From NCBI RefSeq assembly GCF_004217095.1, contig NZ_SHKO01000002.1, positions 558,001 through 622,000 of the forward strand: a stretch of 64,000 nt of DNA, read 5' to 3'. Below, piece after piece: positions 53,666-62,319 of this stretch. Below the pieces are notes generated by a model, which searched no databases, was not told the DNA's origin, and saw only the letters and a list, made by a program, of their open reading frames with translations. Origin of the DNA: Advenella incenata. Lineage in GTDB: Bacteria > Pseudomonadota > Gammaproteobacteria > Burkholderiales > Burkholderiaceae_B. A program made the translations under genes and the position numbers. Numbering within the stretch: position 1 is the first letter of the stretch; each line of letters begins with the position of its first letter.

Positions 53666-55091
53666 GCAGATTCTCCGGTTGATTCAGCTTGCGTACATCG
53701 GTAATGACGCCTGTGATTGCAGCAGCAGCGGCCATGGCCGGGCTCATCAGATGGGTGATGGCACCGCGACCCTGCCGTCCTTCAAAATTGCGATTGGTGG
53801 TAGAGGCGCAGCGCTGTCCGAAGCTGAGCACGTCATCATTCATGGCAAGACACATGGAACAACCGGGCTGACGCCATTCGAAACCGGCATCGATCAGTAT
53901 CTGCGCAACGCCCTCGGCCTCTGCCTGTTGGCGCACGGCGCCGGAGCCTGGTACGACCATGGCGCGAACGCCATCTGCAACGTGACGTTGCCGTACAATC
54001 TGCGCCACTTCCCGCAGATCCTCGATGCGGGCATTGGTACAGGACCCGATAAAAACGTGCTGTATCGGCGTACCAAGCAGCGATGTGCCGGAGGCCAGGC
54101 CAGTGTAGTCAAGCGCTTGTGCGGTGTATGATCGGGCGCCTGTCTCTGAATGGCCATGCCGATCGTCTTCAGGGATCAGCTCTTCTATGGAAATGGCCTG
54201 ATCAGGGCTGATCCCCCACGTCACGTAAGGTGCGACCTCGCTCGCGTCAAAGTGATGTGTGATGTCAAATACAGCGTTGTCATCGCTGAACAAGGTCGCC
54301 CAGTGCGCCAGGGCCTGTTCGCGCATGTCGATTGAAATATCAGTGGCGCGCTCCAGTACGTAATCAATGGCCCGCTCATCGGGGGCGATCAGCGCTCCGC
54401 GCGCTCCCGCCTCTACGGCCATATTGCACAAGGTGAAGCGTGCTTCGATGGACAGCGCGTTGATGGCCGTACCGCAGAACTCGATCACGTATCCGCGGGC
54501 GCCCTGGGCGCCGATATGTCGGATGATCATCAAAATCAAATCCTTGGCGGTGCAGCCAATGGGTAACTTACCCTGGACCTCTATTCGCATATTGCCGGCC
54601 AGGCGATACACCAGCGTTTGCGTCGCAAGCACATGTTCCACTTCAGAGGTGCCAATGCCAAAGCCCAGTGCCCCCAGCGCCCCATAGGTGGTGGTATGGC
54701 TGTCGCCGCAAATAACCACCATGCCCGGACGTATCATGCCGTGTTCGGGACTGACAACATGCTCGATTCCCTGCAATGGATCATTGGTGTCAAACAGGGG
54801 GATGCCGTGCATATCACAATTGCGTTTGAGGTTGCTGGCCTGCAAGGCAGAGGCCGGATCTGCGATGATCCGGTTCTTGACCGAGTGAGTGGGAATAATG
54901 TGGCTGACGACGGCGACGTTCTGCCCCGGCAAAGGCACGGGCAGGCCTTTGTCATTCAAGCCTGAGAAGGCTTGTGGGCTGGTGTATTCATTCATCAGGT
55001 GCAGGTCGGTGTAGAGCAGAACGTTCTGCTCATCCAATGTGGCTACGGTATGCGAGTCGAGCAGTTTTTGGTAAAGGGTTTTTGCAGTCAT
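53658..55091 (-). CDS. leuC: 3-isopropylmalate dehydratase-like large subunit
   Basis: A 477-residue aconitase-family subunit with the three iron-sulfur cysteines in IGSCTNARIEDL and PGCSMCLAMN and the substrate loop GDSHTTTYGALGALGFGIGTSEVEHVLATQ. It dehydrates and rehydrates a 2- or 3-substituted malate. It follows a Bug binding protein gene by 26 bases and overlaps leuD. I judge it a paralogue with a catabolic role from context only. Confidence 0.93.
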   Translation of the reverse strand: MTAKTLYQKLLDSHTVATLDEQNVLLYTDLHLMNEYTSPQAFSGLNDKGLPVPLPGQNVAVVSHIIPTHSVKNRIIADPASALQASNLKRNCDMHGIPLFDTNDPLQGIEHVVSPEHGMIRPGMVVICGDSHTTTYGALGALGFGIGTSEVEHVLATQTLVYRLAGNMRIEVQGKLPIGCTAKDLILMIIRHIGAQGARGYVIEFCGTAINALSIEARFTLCNMAVEAGARGALIAPDERAIDYVLERATDISIDMREQALAHWATLFSDDNAVFDITHHFDASEVAPYVTWGISPDQAISIEELIPEDDRHGHSETGARSYTAQALDYTGLASGTSLLGTPIQHVFIGSCTNARIEDLREVAQIVRQRHVADGVRAMVVPGSGAVRQQAEAEGVAQILIDAGFEWRQPGCSMCLAMNDDVLSFGQRCASTTNRNFEGRQGRGAITHLMSPAMAAAAAITGVITDVRKLNQPENLHD

Positions 55092-55117
55092 TTTATTTCT
55101 TCAGACAGAACGCCGGT

Positions 55118-56089
55118 TTAATCGGCTTTGATGCCGCTGGCCTTGATCAGCGATGCCCATTTTTTCATGTCGCTGGTCAGAAGCTGGCGCGCCTCGGCGG
55201 TGGTTGATGGTGCGGGATCAAATGCCTCCTTGGTCATGCGTTGCTTCAGTTCAGGTTTGTTCAATGTCGCATTGAGTGTGGCATTCAGTTTTTCGATCAG
55301 GGGTTTGGGTGTGCCAGCAGGCGCAAACACCATGAACCAGGTCTCGAAACTGTAGTCGGGCAAACCGGCTTCGGCAATGGTGGGCACGTCGGGCATCAGC
55401 GGGGAGCGTTTGGGGCCGGTCACGCCCAGGGGTCGCAATTTGCCCCCCTGAACTTGTGGCAAAGCAGCTGATAGCACGGGGAAACTCAATTGCACATGGC
55501 CGCCAATTGTGTCCAGTAAAGCCGGACCGCCGCCTCGGTAGGGAACGTGAGTGATATTGGTTTGCGAGACCGACTTGAACAGCTCGGCGGCCATATGAAA
55601 AGTGCTGCCTGTGCCGGCTGAGCCATATTGCAGCTTTCCTGGCGCGGCTTTGGCATCACGGATCAGGTCTTTGACGGTTTTGGCTGATAGTTGATTGTTC
55701 ACGACCAGCACATGCTGGGAGGTGGCAACCATACCAATCGTATCCAGATCGGCGAGCGTGTCATAGGGCATGCGCTGATAGAGCGCAGGGTTGATTGCCA
55801 GTGACACTGTCTGCAAACCAATGGTGTACCCGTCGGGCTTGGCCTTGCTGACCAGGTCAACGCCAATATTGCCGCCAGCTCCTGCTTTGTTTTCAATGAC
55901 GACGGGCTGACCCAGGGCTTTGGCCCAATCATCGGAAATCAGGCGGGCAGCGATATCGGCGCTGCCGCCGGGCGCGTAAGGGACGATAAGCCTGACCGGC
56001 TTTTCCGGAAAGGACTGGGCCAGACAGGCTGTGGGCAAAACAAATGCCATGCCTATAAGTATTTGGCGAAAGGGGGTAATCGTGCGCAT
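55118..56089 (-). CDS. Bug-family (TctC-like) periplasmic binding protein
   Basis: A 323-residue protein with a signal peptide (ending TACLAQ) and the Bug signature FPEKPVRLIVPYAPGGSADI with VVIENKAGAGGNIGVD. It is first in the leftward Bug-leuC-leuD operon, which suggests that it binds the dicarboxylate handled by LeuCD. CCAGGAG precedes the ATG at 56089. No TctAB membrane genes are near. Confidence 0.93.
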   Translation of the reverse strand: MRTITPFRQILIGMAFVLPTACLAQSFPEKPVRLIVPYAPGGSADIAARLISDDWAKALGQPVVIENKAGAGGNIGVDLVSKAKPDGYTIGLQTVSLAINPALYQRMPYDTLADLDTIGMVATSQHVLVVNNQLSAKTVKDLIRDAKAAPGKLQYGSAGTGSTFHMAAELFKSVSQTNITHVPYRGGGPALLDTIGGHVQLSFPVLSAALPQVQGGKLRPLGVTGPKRSPLMPDVPTIAEAGLPDYSFETWFMVFAPAGTPKPLIEKLNATLNATLNKPELKQRMTKEAFDPAPSTTAEARQLLTSDMKKWASLIKASGIKAD

Positions 56090-56271
56090 TGTTTGTCTCC
56101 TGGAATTATTTTGTATGTGGTAGTGCCGTCTCAGCATTAGTTTGACACGAAGGTATATTCTAATTCGCTTCATTGCAGACATAATGTCACTGTATTCAAT
56201 TTATTATTTCCCTCAGAGATATAATGAGGTATAAATTTCAATTGAAATCGACACCTGAATACCGCAATTAC

Positions 56272-57174
56272 ATGGATTCCTATTCTGATCTCGGCTTTTT
56301 CGTTTTGCTGGCAAGACATGCGACGCTGGCGCGTGCTGCGCAGGAGCTGGGCGTTACCCCTTCCACTGTAAGCAAGCGTCTTGCAGCGCTGGAGCAACGC
56401 CTGGGTGTCCGCCTCATGAACCGTACTACGCGCCGGATCAGTTTTACAGTGGAAGGCGAATCCTATCTGGCGCAGGGCAATCATCTGCTCAACGAACTGA
56501 AAATGCTTGAGCAGACGCTGGTGGGCAGCCGTGCCGCTCCGCGCGGCCTGCTGCGTGTTCACGCCACCCTGGGCTTTGGACGGCGCTATATTGTCCCCCT
56601 GGTGTCGCAGTTCCAGCGTGACAACCCCGAAGTGGAAATACAAATGCAATTGAGCGATCGCCCGGTCAATCTGGTCCAGGATGGTTTTGATGTGGCGATT
56701 TGCTTTGGCGAACAGCGGGACTCAAGCCTGACAGCAAGAACCATTGCCCAGAATAGTCGTGTACTTTGCGCCTCTCCCAGATATCTTGAGAGCGCGGGCA
56801 CGCCGGCCCATCCGTCGGAGCTGCGTACACATCGGTGCATTGTCATCCGGGAAAACGACGAGACTTTCGGCACCTGGCGCCTGAGCATGGGCAATCGCAG
56901 CGAAACCGTCAAAGTGCGCGGATTGCTTAGCACCAACGACGGCGAATCGGCACTGGCCTGGGCGCTGGACGGCCATGGCATTTTGATGCGCTCTGAATGG
57001 GATGCGAAACCTTATCTTGAATCTGGGCGTTTGCGGCGGGTACTGCAAGAGTGGAGCCTGCCACCAGCCAATGTCATGGCGGTCTATCCCACCCGGCAGA
57101 ACCTGTCTGCCCGCACCCGGGCCTTTGTAAATGCACTTGTGGAATGGTTTGAGCCACAGGGCACGCGGTTTTGA
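56272..57174 (+). CDS. LysR-type regulator divergent from Bug-leuCD
   Basis: A 300-residue LysR protein (MDSYSDLGFFVLLARHATLA then GVTPSTVSKRLAALEQRLGV) with a complete effector domain. It is divergent from the Bug-leuCD operon and is the likely activator. I chose the ATG at 56272, which matches the family's N-terminus; an in-frame ATG at 56224 would add 16 residues, and neither has a clear ribosome site. Confidence 0.92.
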   Translation: MDSYSDLGFFVLLARHATLARAAQELGVTPSTVSKRLAALEQRLGVRLMNRTTRRISFTVEGESYLAQGNHLLNELKMLEQTLVGSRAAPRGLLRVHATLGFGRRYIVPLVSQFQRDNPEVEIQMQLSDRPVNLVQDGFDVAICFGEQRDSSLTARTIAQNSRVLCASPRYLESAGTPAHPSELRTHRCIVIRENDETFGTWRLSMGNRSETVKVRGLLSTNDGESALAWALDGHGILMRSEWDAKPYLESGRLRRVLQEWSLPPANVMAVYPTRQNLSARTRAFVNALVEWFEPQGTRF

Positions 57175-57257
57175 AACGGCCAACGACAAAAAATCGCTTT
57201 AACCGGTTTCTTTATTACATGCCTGCCGAAATAGCTGGCGCGAAAAGGAGGCAGTAT

Positions 57258-57281
57258 GTCAGGCAGCTCTGGCTGCCTGAC
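57258..57281. terminator. Perfect hairpin after the LysR gene
   Basis: GTCAGGCAGC / GCTGCCTGAC, perfect 10-bp arms with a 4-base loop, 84 bases past the LysR stop. A T-run does not follow at once, so terminator function is probable but not assured. Confidence 0.6.
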
Positions 57282-57445
57282 GCTCATGACGCATTTTGAT
57301 GGGCGGGCACAAGTAAAGAAATACAGCGAGTTATTCTATAAAATACAGGGCATTACCTTGCCTGCAGTTCTAAGATGCCGAAAATGACAGCACAATACAA
57401 ACCAGTAAATACCACTTCCCGTGGACATGAAACGGGCAGGATGCC

Positions 57446-58489
57446 ATGCCCTACGATCTAGCAGATCGCCTGGTTATTGGCGTGGCCTCCAGTGCCGTAT
57501 TTGACCTGAGCGATTCCGATTCGGTCTTCAAACGCGAAGGCGAGGAAGCCTATCGCAAATTCCAGGAACACAATCTTAATAATCCGCTGCCCAAGGGGAT
57601 TGCTTTCCCTTTTGTAAAAAGGCTGCTCTCGCTTAATCATATGCGGCCCGATCCCGAAGATCCGTTGGTCGAAGTGATATTGCTGTCACGAAACGATCCG
57701 GATACGGGATTGCGGGTGATGAAGACGATCGAACATTATGGGCTTGGTATCACGCGTGCCATTTTCATGCAGGGACGCTCGCCCTATGAGTATATTCCTG
57801 CGCTGAACATATCGTTGTTTTTGTCCGGTAACAAGTCTGATGTAGACGCGGCAATTCGCGCGGGATATCCTGCCGGACATGTTTTGGATTCAAAATTTGA
57901 TGATGATGAACAGGATCACGCCTTGCGTATTGCATTTGACTTTGATGGCGTACTGGCCAGCGATGAGTCTGAAAGCATTATGCAAGCCTCGGGATTGAGC
58001 GATTTTCATGCCCATGAAGTGGCAAACGTCATGAACTCGCATGGCCCAGGTCCATTACGGGATTTTTTGATTAAGATAGCAAAGATTCAATCCATTGAAG
58101 AGCAATTCAAAAAGCAGAACCCTGATTACGAGAACCGGCTAAGAGTATCACTGGTTACCGCCAGAAATGCGCCGTCGCACGAGCGGGCACTTAATACCCT
58201 GAAAGCCTGGGGCGTGATGACCAATGATGCTTTCTTTCTTGGCGGCATTGCGAAAAAACATGTGTTGGGTGTTCTAAAGCCACATATCTTTTTTGATGAT
58301 CAATCGGCGCATCTGGAGATGACCAGCTCGCTTGTTCCGTCGGTGCATATTCCATTTGGCATAACCAACAGGGATGTCGTAGCGGTGCCCAAAACGTCCA
58401 AGACAGCCAAGACAGCCAAGACAGCCAAGACAGCCAAGACAGCCAAGACAGCCAAGACAGCCAAGACAGCCAAGACGGGCAAAACCTGA
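57446..58489 (+). CDS. 5'-nucleotidase (PF06189 type) with KTA-repeat tail
   Basis: A 347-residue cytosolic nucleotidase. It starts MPYDLADRLVIGVASSAVFD, and the HAD-like nucleophile motif is AFDFDGVLASDESE (residues about 163-176), followed by SLVTARNAPSHERAL and IFFDDQSAHLE. It should dephosphorylate nucleoside monophosphates. The last 33 residues are a Lys/Thr/Ala repeat (KTS, eight KTA, KTG, KT) from a 9-base tandem array, a basic tail not needed for the fold. The ATG at 57446 follows GGCAGGA. Confidence 0.9.
   Translation: MPYDLADRLVIGVASSAVFDLSDSDSVFKREGEEAYRKFQEHNLNNPLPKGIAFPFVKRLLSLNHMRPDPEDPLVEVILLSRNDPDTGLRVMKTIEHYGLGITRAIFMQGRSPYEYIPALNISLFLSGNKSDVDAAIRAGYPAGHVLDSKFDDDEQDHALRIAFDFDGVLASDESESIMQASGLSDFHAHEVANVMNSHGPGPLRDFLIKIAKIQSIEEQFKKQNPDYENRLRVSLVTARNAPSHERALNTLKAWGVMTNDAFFLGGIAKKHVLGVLKPHIFFDDQSAHLEMTSSLVPSVHIPFGITNRDVVAVPKTSKTAKTAKTAKTAKTAKTAKTAKTAKTGKT
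58400..58471 (+). repeat. Eight exact 9-bp tandem repeats (AAGACAGCC)
   Basis: Eight identical AAGACAGCC units, followed by a variant AAGACGGGC, inside the 3' end of the 5'-nucleotidase gene. Copy-number slippage would add or remove three residues (Lys-Thr-Ala) without shifting the frame. Confidence 0.97.
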
Positions 58490-58716
58490 TCGGGCTAGCT
58501 CCCTTTTTGTTTGCGCGAAGCAAGCGTTGGCGGCTTGACTTGATGCATGCAATCACCATGATCTTATAGACCAAGCCCACGAACCAAAGCGTGCCAGGCA
58601 AAATCCTTCATGCTGCGCAGCCCCCAAGCCTTGGCGGCGAACCCGCAAGCAACAGGCTGCCCGGAACGGTCACGGTTTTTTTGTCTGGTTTGCATCTTCA
58701 AACCGCTGGTCTACGA

Positions 58717-60234
58717 CTACTGTATGGCTTCAGCGTGTGCCAGGGTCGCTTCACTATCCAGTGGATAAATGGGGCGAGACAGATGCCGGAACGGGAAAAT
58801 GTCATAGTCCGAACTACATACGCCCGGGCCAGCAATCAGGACGATATGTTTTGCGTCTTGTTCAAATCCCGCTCTGAAATGCTGGCGCGATTTAATCAAC
58901 ACATATTTCTTGCTGAAAGGGTCAATGCCGGCGTGGGTAAATACGCCCACATCGTACGGTTCTTGGGGCTTTTCCGATACAAATATAGTCACGCCATTGC
59001 TCTGCAGAACCACGGTGCGGCCCAGGCTGAGCCACATCCCGGTAAACATGGGGCCGGTAATCTGAAAATTGCCATCTGTAATATTGACGATTTTGCCGGT
59101 AATCCGAAGCGGCTGACCTTTGAGTTCGAGTTCGGGCATGTCCGTTTTGCCGCCCAAATCAATCGTTACTGTTTCCCCAATTCCCGACTTGATGAGCGTA
59201 TCCACAGCCTGCGGATCCCAGATCGGTCCGGCAACCACATCTGTCAGTTCCTGTTTCATGACTTCTTCCAGAACGGCCATGACATCTGTGACGCCGCCCG
59301 CACCACAGTTGTCGCCATGATCGACAAGAATGACCGGGCCTTCTTCCAGCTGCTTTGCCTTGGCAATGGATGTTGACAGGGGCTCTACGTCATAGACAAA
59401 ATCCTGTTTCCTGGACCATGCCATATCGCACAATTCATCGAGCAACAGCTGCGCCTGAGCAGTTTTGTTTTTCTCCGCGACGATCACCACTGATAGGCCT
59501 ACATGGGGGATATCGGCCAGCGGGAATCCACCGAAAACGGAAGCATTTAGCACTACGCCATCAGCCTCGGCCTGCATGGCCTTGTCCATGATGTCTTTCA
59601 TGGGTTGACCGGACGGCGTTTGCTTGAGCATGTGCGTTAGCATCGGCAGACGGCGCCACAGAATGGTGGTTTCCAATTGCTCAGACAGGATTCTTTTGAG
59701 CGTGCGTCCTGCTCTTTCCCCAGTCTCATAGATGTCTACATGAGGATAGGTGCAGTAACCCGTAATCACAGTTGCATTACGAATGAGCGCCTCACTGAAG
59801 TTCGCATGAAAGTCTAGGGCAACAACGACCGGTACCTGTTCAGGGACCACCTGCCTGATGCGGCGCAGTAATTCACCTTCGGCATCGGGGTAACCTTCAG
59901 CCACCATGGCACCGTGCAGATCCAGCAATACGGCATCACAGCCTTGTTTTACAGTAGCAATTACGGTATCGGCGATATGTTCAAACGCTGCTTTCTGAAC
60001 GGTGCCGCTGGGTACCGAGTTGGCAAGGATGGAGAAGGCCACTTCGGCATCGAGTGAGGCGGCCAGATCCAGATAGGCCGCTGCTGCGCTATTTGTGTTC
60101 TCACACAATTGTCTTGCAGGCTCGCCATAAGCGGGGCCATCCGTTTTTGTTCCGCGACAGAACGAATGCAATTGTGTCTGGATAGGTGAAAAAGTATTTG
60201 TCTCGTGTCGGACCAATGCTACGACCACTTTCAT
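58717..60234 (-). CDS. M81-family metallopeptidase (MlrC-like)
   Basis: A 505-residue protein of the MlrC group: ALVRHETNTFSP at the start, LLDLHGAMVAEGYPDAEGEL, VALDFHANFS and VDHGDNCGAGGVTDV, which hold probable zinc ligands. MlrC cleaves linear microcystin; most relatives in soil bacteria work on other, unknown amide substrates. It is 26 bases downstream of a Bug protein gene and is probably in the same leftward operon. Confidence 0.92.
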   Translation of the reverse strand: MKVVVALVRHETNTFSPIQTQLHSFCRGTKTDGPAYGEPARQLCENTNSAAAAYLDLAASLDAEVAFSILANSVPSGTVQKAAFEHIADTVIATVKQGCDAVLLDLHGAMVAEGYPDAEGELLRRIRQVVPEQVPVVVALDFHANFSEALIRNATVITGYCTYPHVDIYETGERAGRTLKRILSEQLETTILWRRLPMLTHMLKQTPSGQPMKDIMDKAMQAEADGVVLNASVFGGFPLADIPHVGLSVVIVAEKNKTAQAQLLLDELCDMAWSRKQDFVYDVEPLSTSIAKAKQLEEGPVILVDHGDNCGAGGVTDVMAVLEEVMKQELTDVVAGPIWDPQAVDTLIKSGIGETVTIDLGGKTDMPELELKGQPLRITGKIVNITDGNFQITGPMFTGMWLSLGRTVVLQSNGVTIFVSEKPQEPYDVGVFTHAGIDPFSKKYVLIKSRQHFRAGFEQDAKHIVLIAGPGVCSSDYDIFPFRHLSRPIYPLDSEATLAHAEAIQ

Positions 60235-60260
60235 GCTGTTACCCTGTTTACTTGAGGTTA

Positions 60261-61244
60261 TTACTGTTTTTCCAGGCCGGAGGCTTCAACCAGTTTCTTG
60301 TATCGCTGGGTTTCTTCAAGAATGAACTTGCGGCTTTCAGCCGGCGGCGTCAATACGGCCTCATAGGCAAACAGATTCAATGCGTCTGTAAAATCCTTGT
60401 CATCTTCTCCCTTTTTCAGCGCCTGATACAGCTTGTCGAGTACCTCTGGCGGCGTGCTGTTTTTGACCACGACTGAAAGATTCGCTTTGACGGTCAGCGC
60501 TTTGGGATCGTCATAGGATTGTGTCTGAATGGAAGGGATTTTCTTCAACGGTTGCGACTGCAGAACGGCCAGCGGCTTGACTTTGCCACCTTCGTAATAG
60601 GACATGGAAGAGCCCGCGACATCAATATGAGCCGTGGTGACGCCGCCAATCAGATCGGAGACGGCCGGTGGTGAGCCGCGGTATGGAATGATTTCGAAAT
60701 CAAGCTTGTTTTCTTTTTTCCATTTATCCAGCGCCAGGTAAGCCGAGCCGCCAATGGTGTTCACGCTGATGGAAGCCTTGTTCGGATTTTCAATAATGAA
60801 CTTTTTCAGGTCTTCCATTGAATTGAACGGACTGTCTTTGTTTACGATAAGCCAGTGGGCGTAGGTATTGAGCACCGTAACGCTGGTGAAATCCTTGTCA
60901 CCGTCATAGCGTGGTTCCTTCAATAGAAAGTTATTGATATTCAATGTGTTGTCACTGGCTACAAACAATGTGTAACCGTCGGCCTTGTCCTTCAGGACCG
61001 ATAGCGCCGCCGGAATTGTGCCGCCGCCCGCAATATTTTCTACGACAGCGTTGTTACCCAGGTTTTCAGAAAGCTTCTTGGCAACCAGGCGACCAAGAAT
61101 GTCGGCCGAGCCGCCGGCCGGATAGGGAACGACGACGCGAAATGGTTTGGCATTGGGCCAGTCTGAATCGGCAGCATAGGCCGGCGAACTGGTGAGTGCT
61201 GCCAGGGATACCGATGCGTATAGCAGGGATTTGAGCAATCTCAT
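60261..61244 (-). CDS. Bug-family (TctC-like) periplasmic binding protein
   Basis: A 327-residue protein with a signal peptide ending PAYAAD and the Bug motif PFRVVVPYPAGGSADILGRL plus NNAVVENIAGGGTIPAAL. It leads an operon with the M81 peptidase, so it may bind the peptidase's substrate or product. ACGGAGAC precedes the ATG at 61244. It is divergent from a LysR gene. Confidence 0.93.
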   Translation of the reverse strand: MRLLKSLLYASVSLAALTSSPAYAADSDWPNAKPFRVVVPYPAGGSADILGRLVAKKLSENLGNNAVVENIAGGGTIPAALSVLKDKADGYTLFVASDNTLNINNFLLKEPRYDGDKDFTSVTVLNTYAHWLIVNKDSPFNSMEDLKKFIIENPNKASISVNTIGGSAYLALDKWKKENKLDFEIIPYRGSPPAVSDLIGGVTTAHIDVAGSSMSYYEGGKVKPLAVLQSQPLKKIPSIQTQSYDDPKALTVKANLSVVVKNSTPPEVLDKLYQALKKGEDDKDFTDALNLFAYEAVLTPPAESRKFILEETQRYKKLVEASGLEKQ

Positions 61245-61275
61245 TTTGTCTCCGTTTGTGGAACGAATTATTTAA

Positions 61276-61296
61276 TAAACTGGAATTTATAGTTTA
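61276..61296. promoter_or_regulatory. Inverted repeat, LysR-type site
   Basis: TAAACT-N9-AGTTTA in the very AT-rich gap between the Bug and LysR genes, 32 bases from the Bug start. It has the size and symmetry of a LysR box. Confidence 0.45.
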
Positions 61297-61306
61297 AATT
61301 CAGTAT

Positions 61307-61320
61307 TTAGATATGTCTAA
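61307..61320. promoter_or_regulatory. Second inverted repeat in the Bug/LysR gap
   Basis: TTAGA-TATG-TCTAA, perfect 5-bp arms, ten bases after the first repeat. A possible second regulator half-site; base composition makes chance matches likely here. Confidence 0.35.
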
Positions 61321-61363
61321 TATATAATTTATCTAATATTTATTTATTTTATATATGGTTATC

Positions 61364-62254
61364 ATGGATGAGCATCAGCTGCGCTGCTTTGTGACGGTAG
61401 TGGAAACCGGCAACCTGTCGAAGGCGGCCAGGTTTTTGAATATGACTCAACCGCCGCTGAGCATATTGATTCAAAAGCTGGAGCAGTCTCTGGACGTCAC
61501 GCTGTTTAACCGGCAGAAGAACCGGCTTGTATTGAGTGAGCCCGGCAGGCTTTTTTATATCAGGGCCAAAGATATCCTGGCCTCCTTCAAGACCCTGCGG
61601 CACGACGTAAAGAATAACGCCGCCGGCACAGAAGGCAATGTATCCATCGGTTGCTCGACGGCGGCGAGTCTTTTTATTCTGCCACTGGTGATGCAGCGTA
61701 TCCAGCAGGAAAAACTCAATATCACGGTGAATGTCCGGGAAGGAGCAAGCTCCTATATTTTGAATTGCCTGCGTGGTAATGAGCTTGATGTAGGAATTAT
61801 CAGGACCCGTTTTCAATCAGAAGATCTGGTGATGCGTACCCTGATTACGGAACCGCTGATGCTCACGGTTGCTCAAGATCATCCTTTGGCAACCAGGCAG
61901 GACGTGACACTTTTGGATCTGGCGCAGGAGAAATTCCTTCTACATTCCAGCACCGACAGCAATGGCATACGCGAGCATATTCTGGAAGCTTGCAGCACAG
62001 CGGGCTTTAATCCAAAAATTATTTATTCCGGAAACGAGACATTGCCCATGCTGATGATGATTGAACGCGGCATTGGCATTGGCTTTGCGCCAAAAATGTT
62101 TGAAAAAATATTTACCGGACGCCGTGTGAAGTTCATTGAGTTGCTGCAGCCACGGTTGACCAGCCAATTGAACCTGGTAACGGTAAAGTCGCGTGCGGAG
62201 TCAGCTGTCACAACGCGTTTTTTGAAGATTGTGGCGGATGTGTTGGCAGTGTAG
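61364..62254 (+). CDS. LysR-type regulator divergent from Bug/M81
   Basis: A 296-residue LysR protein (MDEHQLRCFVTVVETGNLSK, then MTQPPLSILIQKLEQSLDV) with a full effector domain. It resembles CynR/CbbR-type members and is divergent from the Bug-M81 operon, its probable target. An in-frame ATG at 61355 would add three residues; neither start has a strong ribosome site. Confidence 0.92.
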   Translation: MDEHQLRCFVTVVETGNLSKAARFLNMTQPPLSILIQKLEQSLDVTLFNRQKNRLVLSEPGRLFYIRAKDILASFKTLRHDVKNNAAGTEGNVSIGCSTAASLFILPLVMQRIQQEKLNITVNVREGASSYILNCLRGNELDVGIIRTRFQSEDLVMRTLITEPLMLTVAQDHPLATRQDVTLLDLAQEKFLLHSSTDSNGIREHILEACSTAGFNPKIIYSGNETLPMLMMIERGIGIGFAPKMFEKIFTGRRVKFIELLQPRLTSQLNLVTVKSRAESAVTTRFLKIVADVLAV

Positions 62255-62319
62255 AAATACGGGCACTGTTCGAACGGCACAGTGCGATATCAGGAACCCA
62301 GGACTGTTTCAATTCATTA

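Noticed and set aside
58400-58471. The short tandem repeat as a CRISPR array or phase-variation switch
   Set aside because: There are no spacers, and a 9-base unit cannot shift the reading frame, so on/off switching is not expected.
58191-58601. Minus-strand frames with long Leu/Val/Ala or Leu/Ser/Trp repeats that look like membrane or leucine-rich proteins
   Set aside because: They are reverse readings of the 9-bp repeat in the 5'-nucleotidase gene; the sense frame has clear family motifs.
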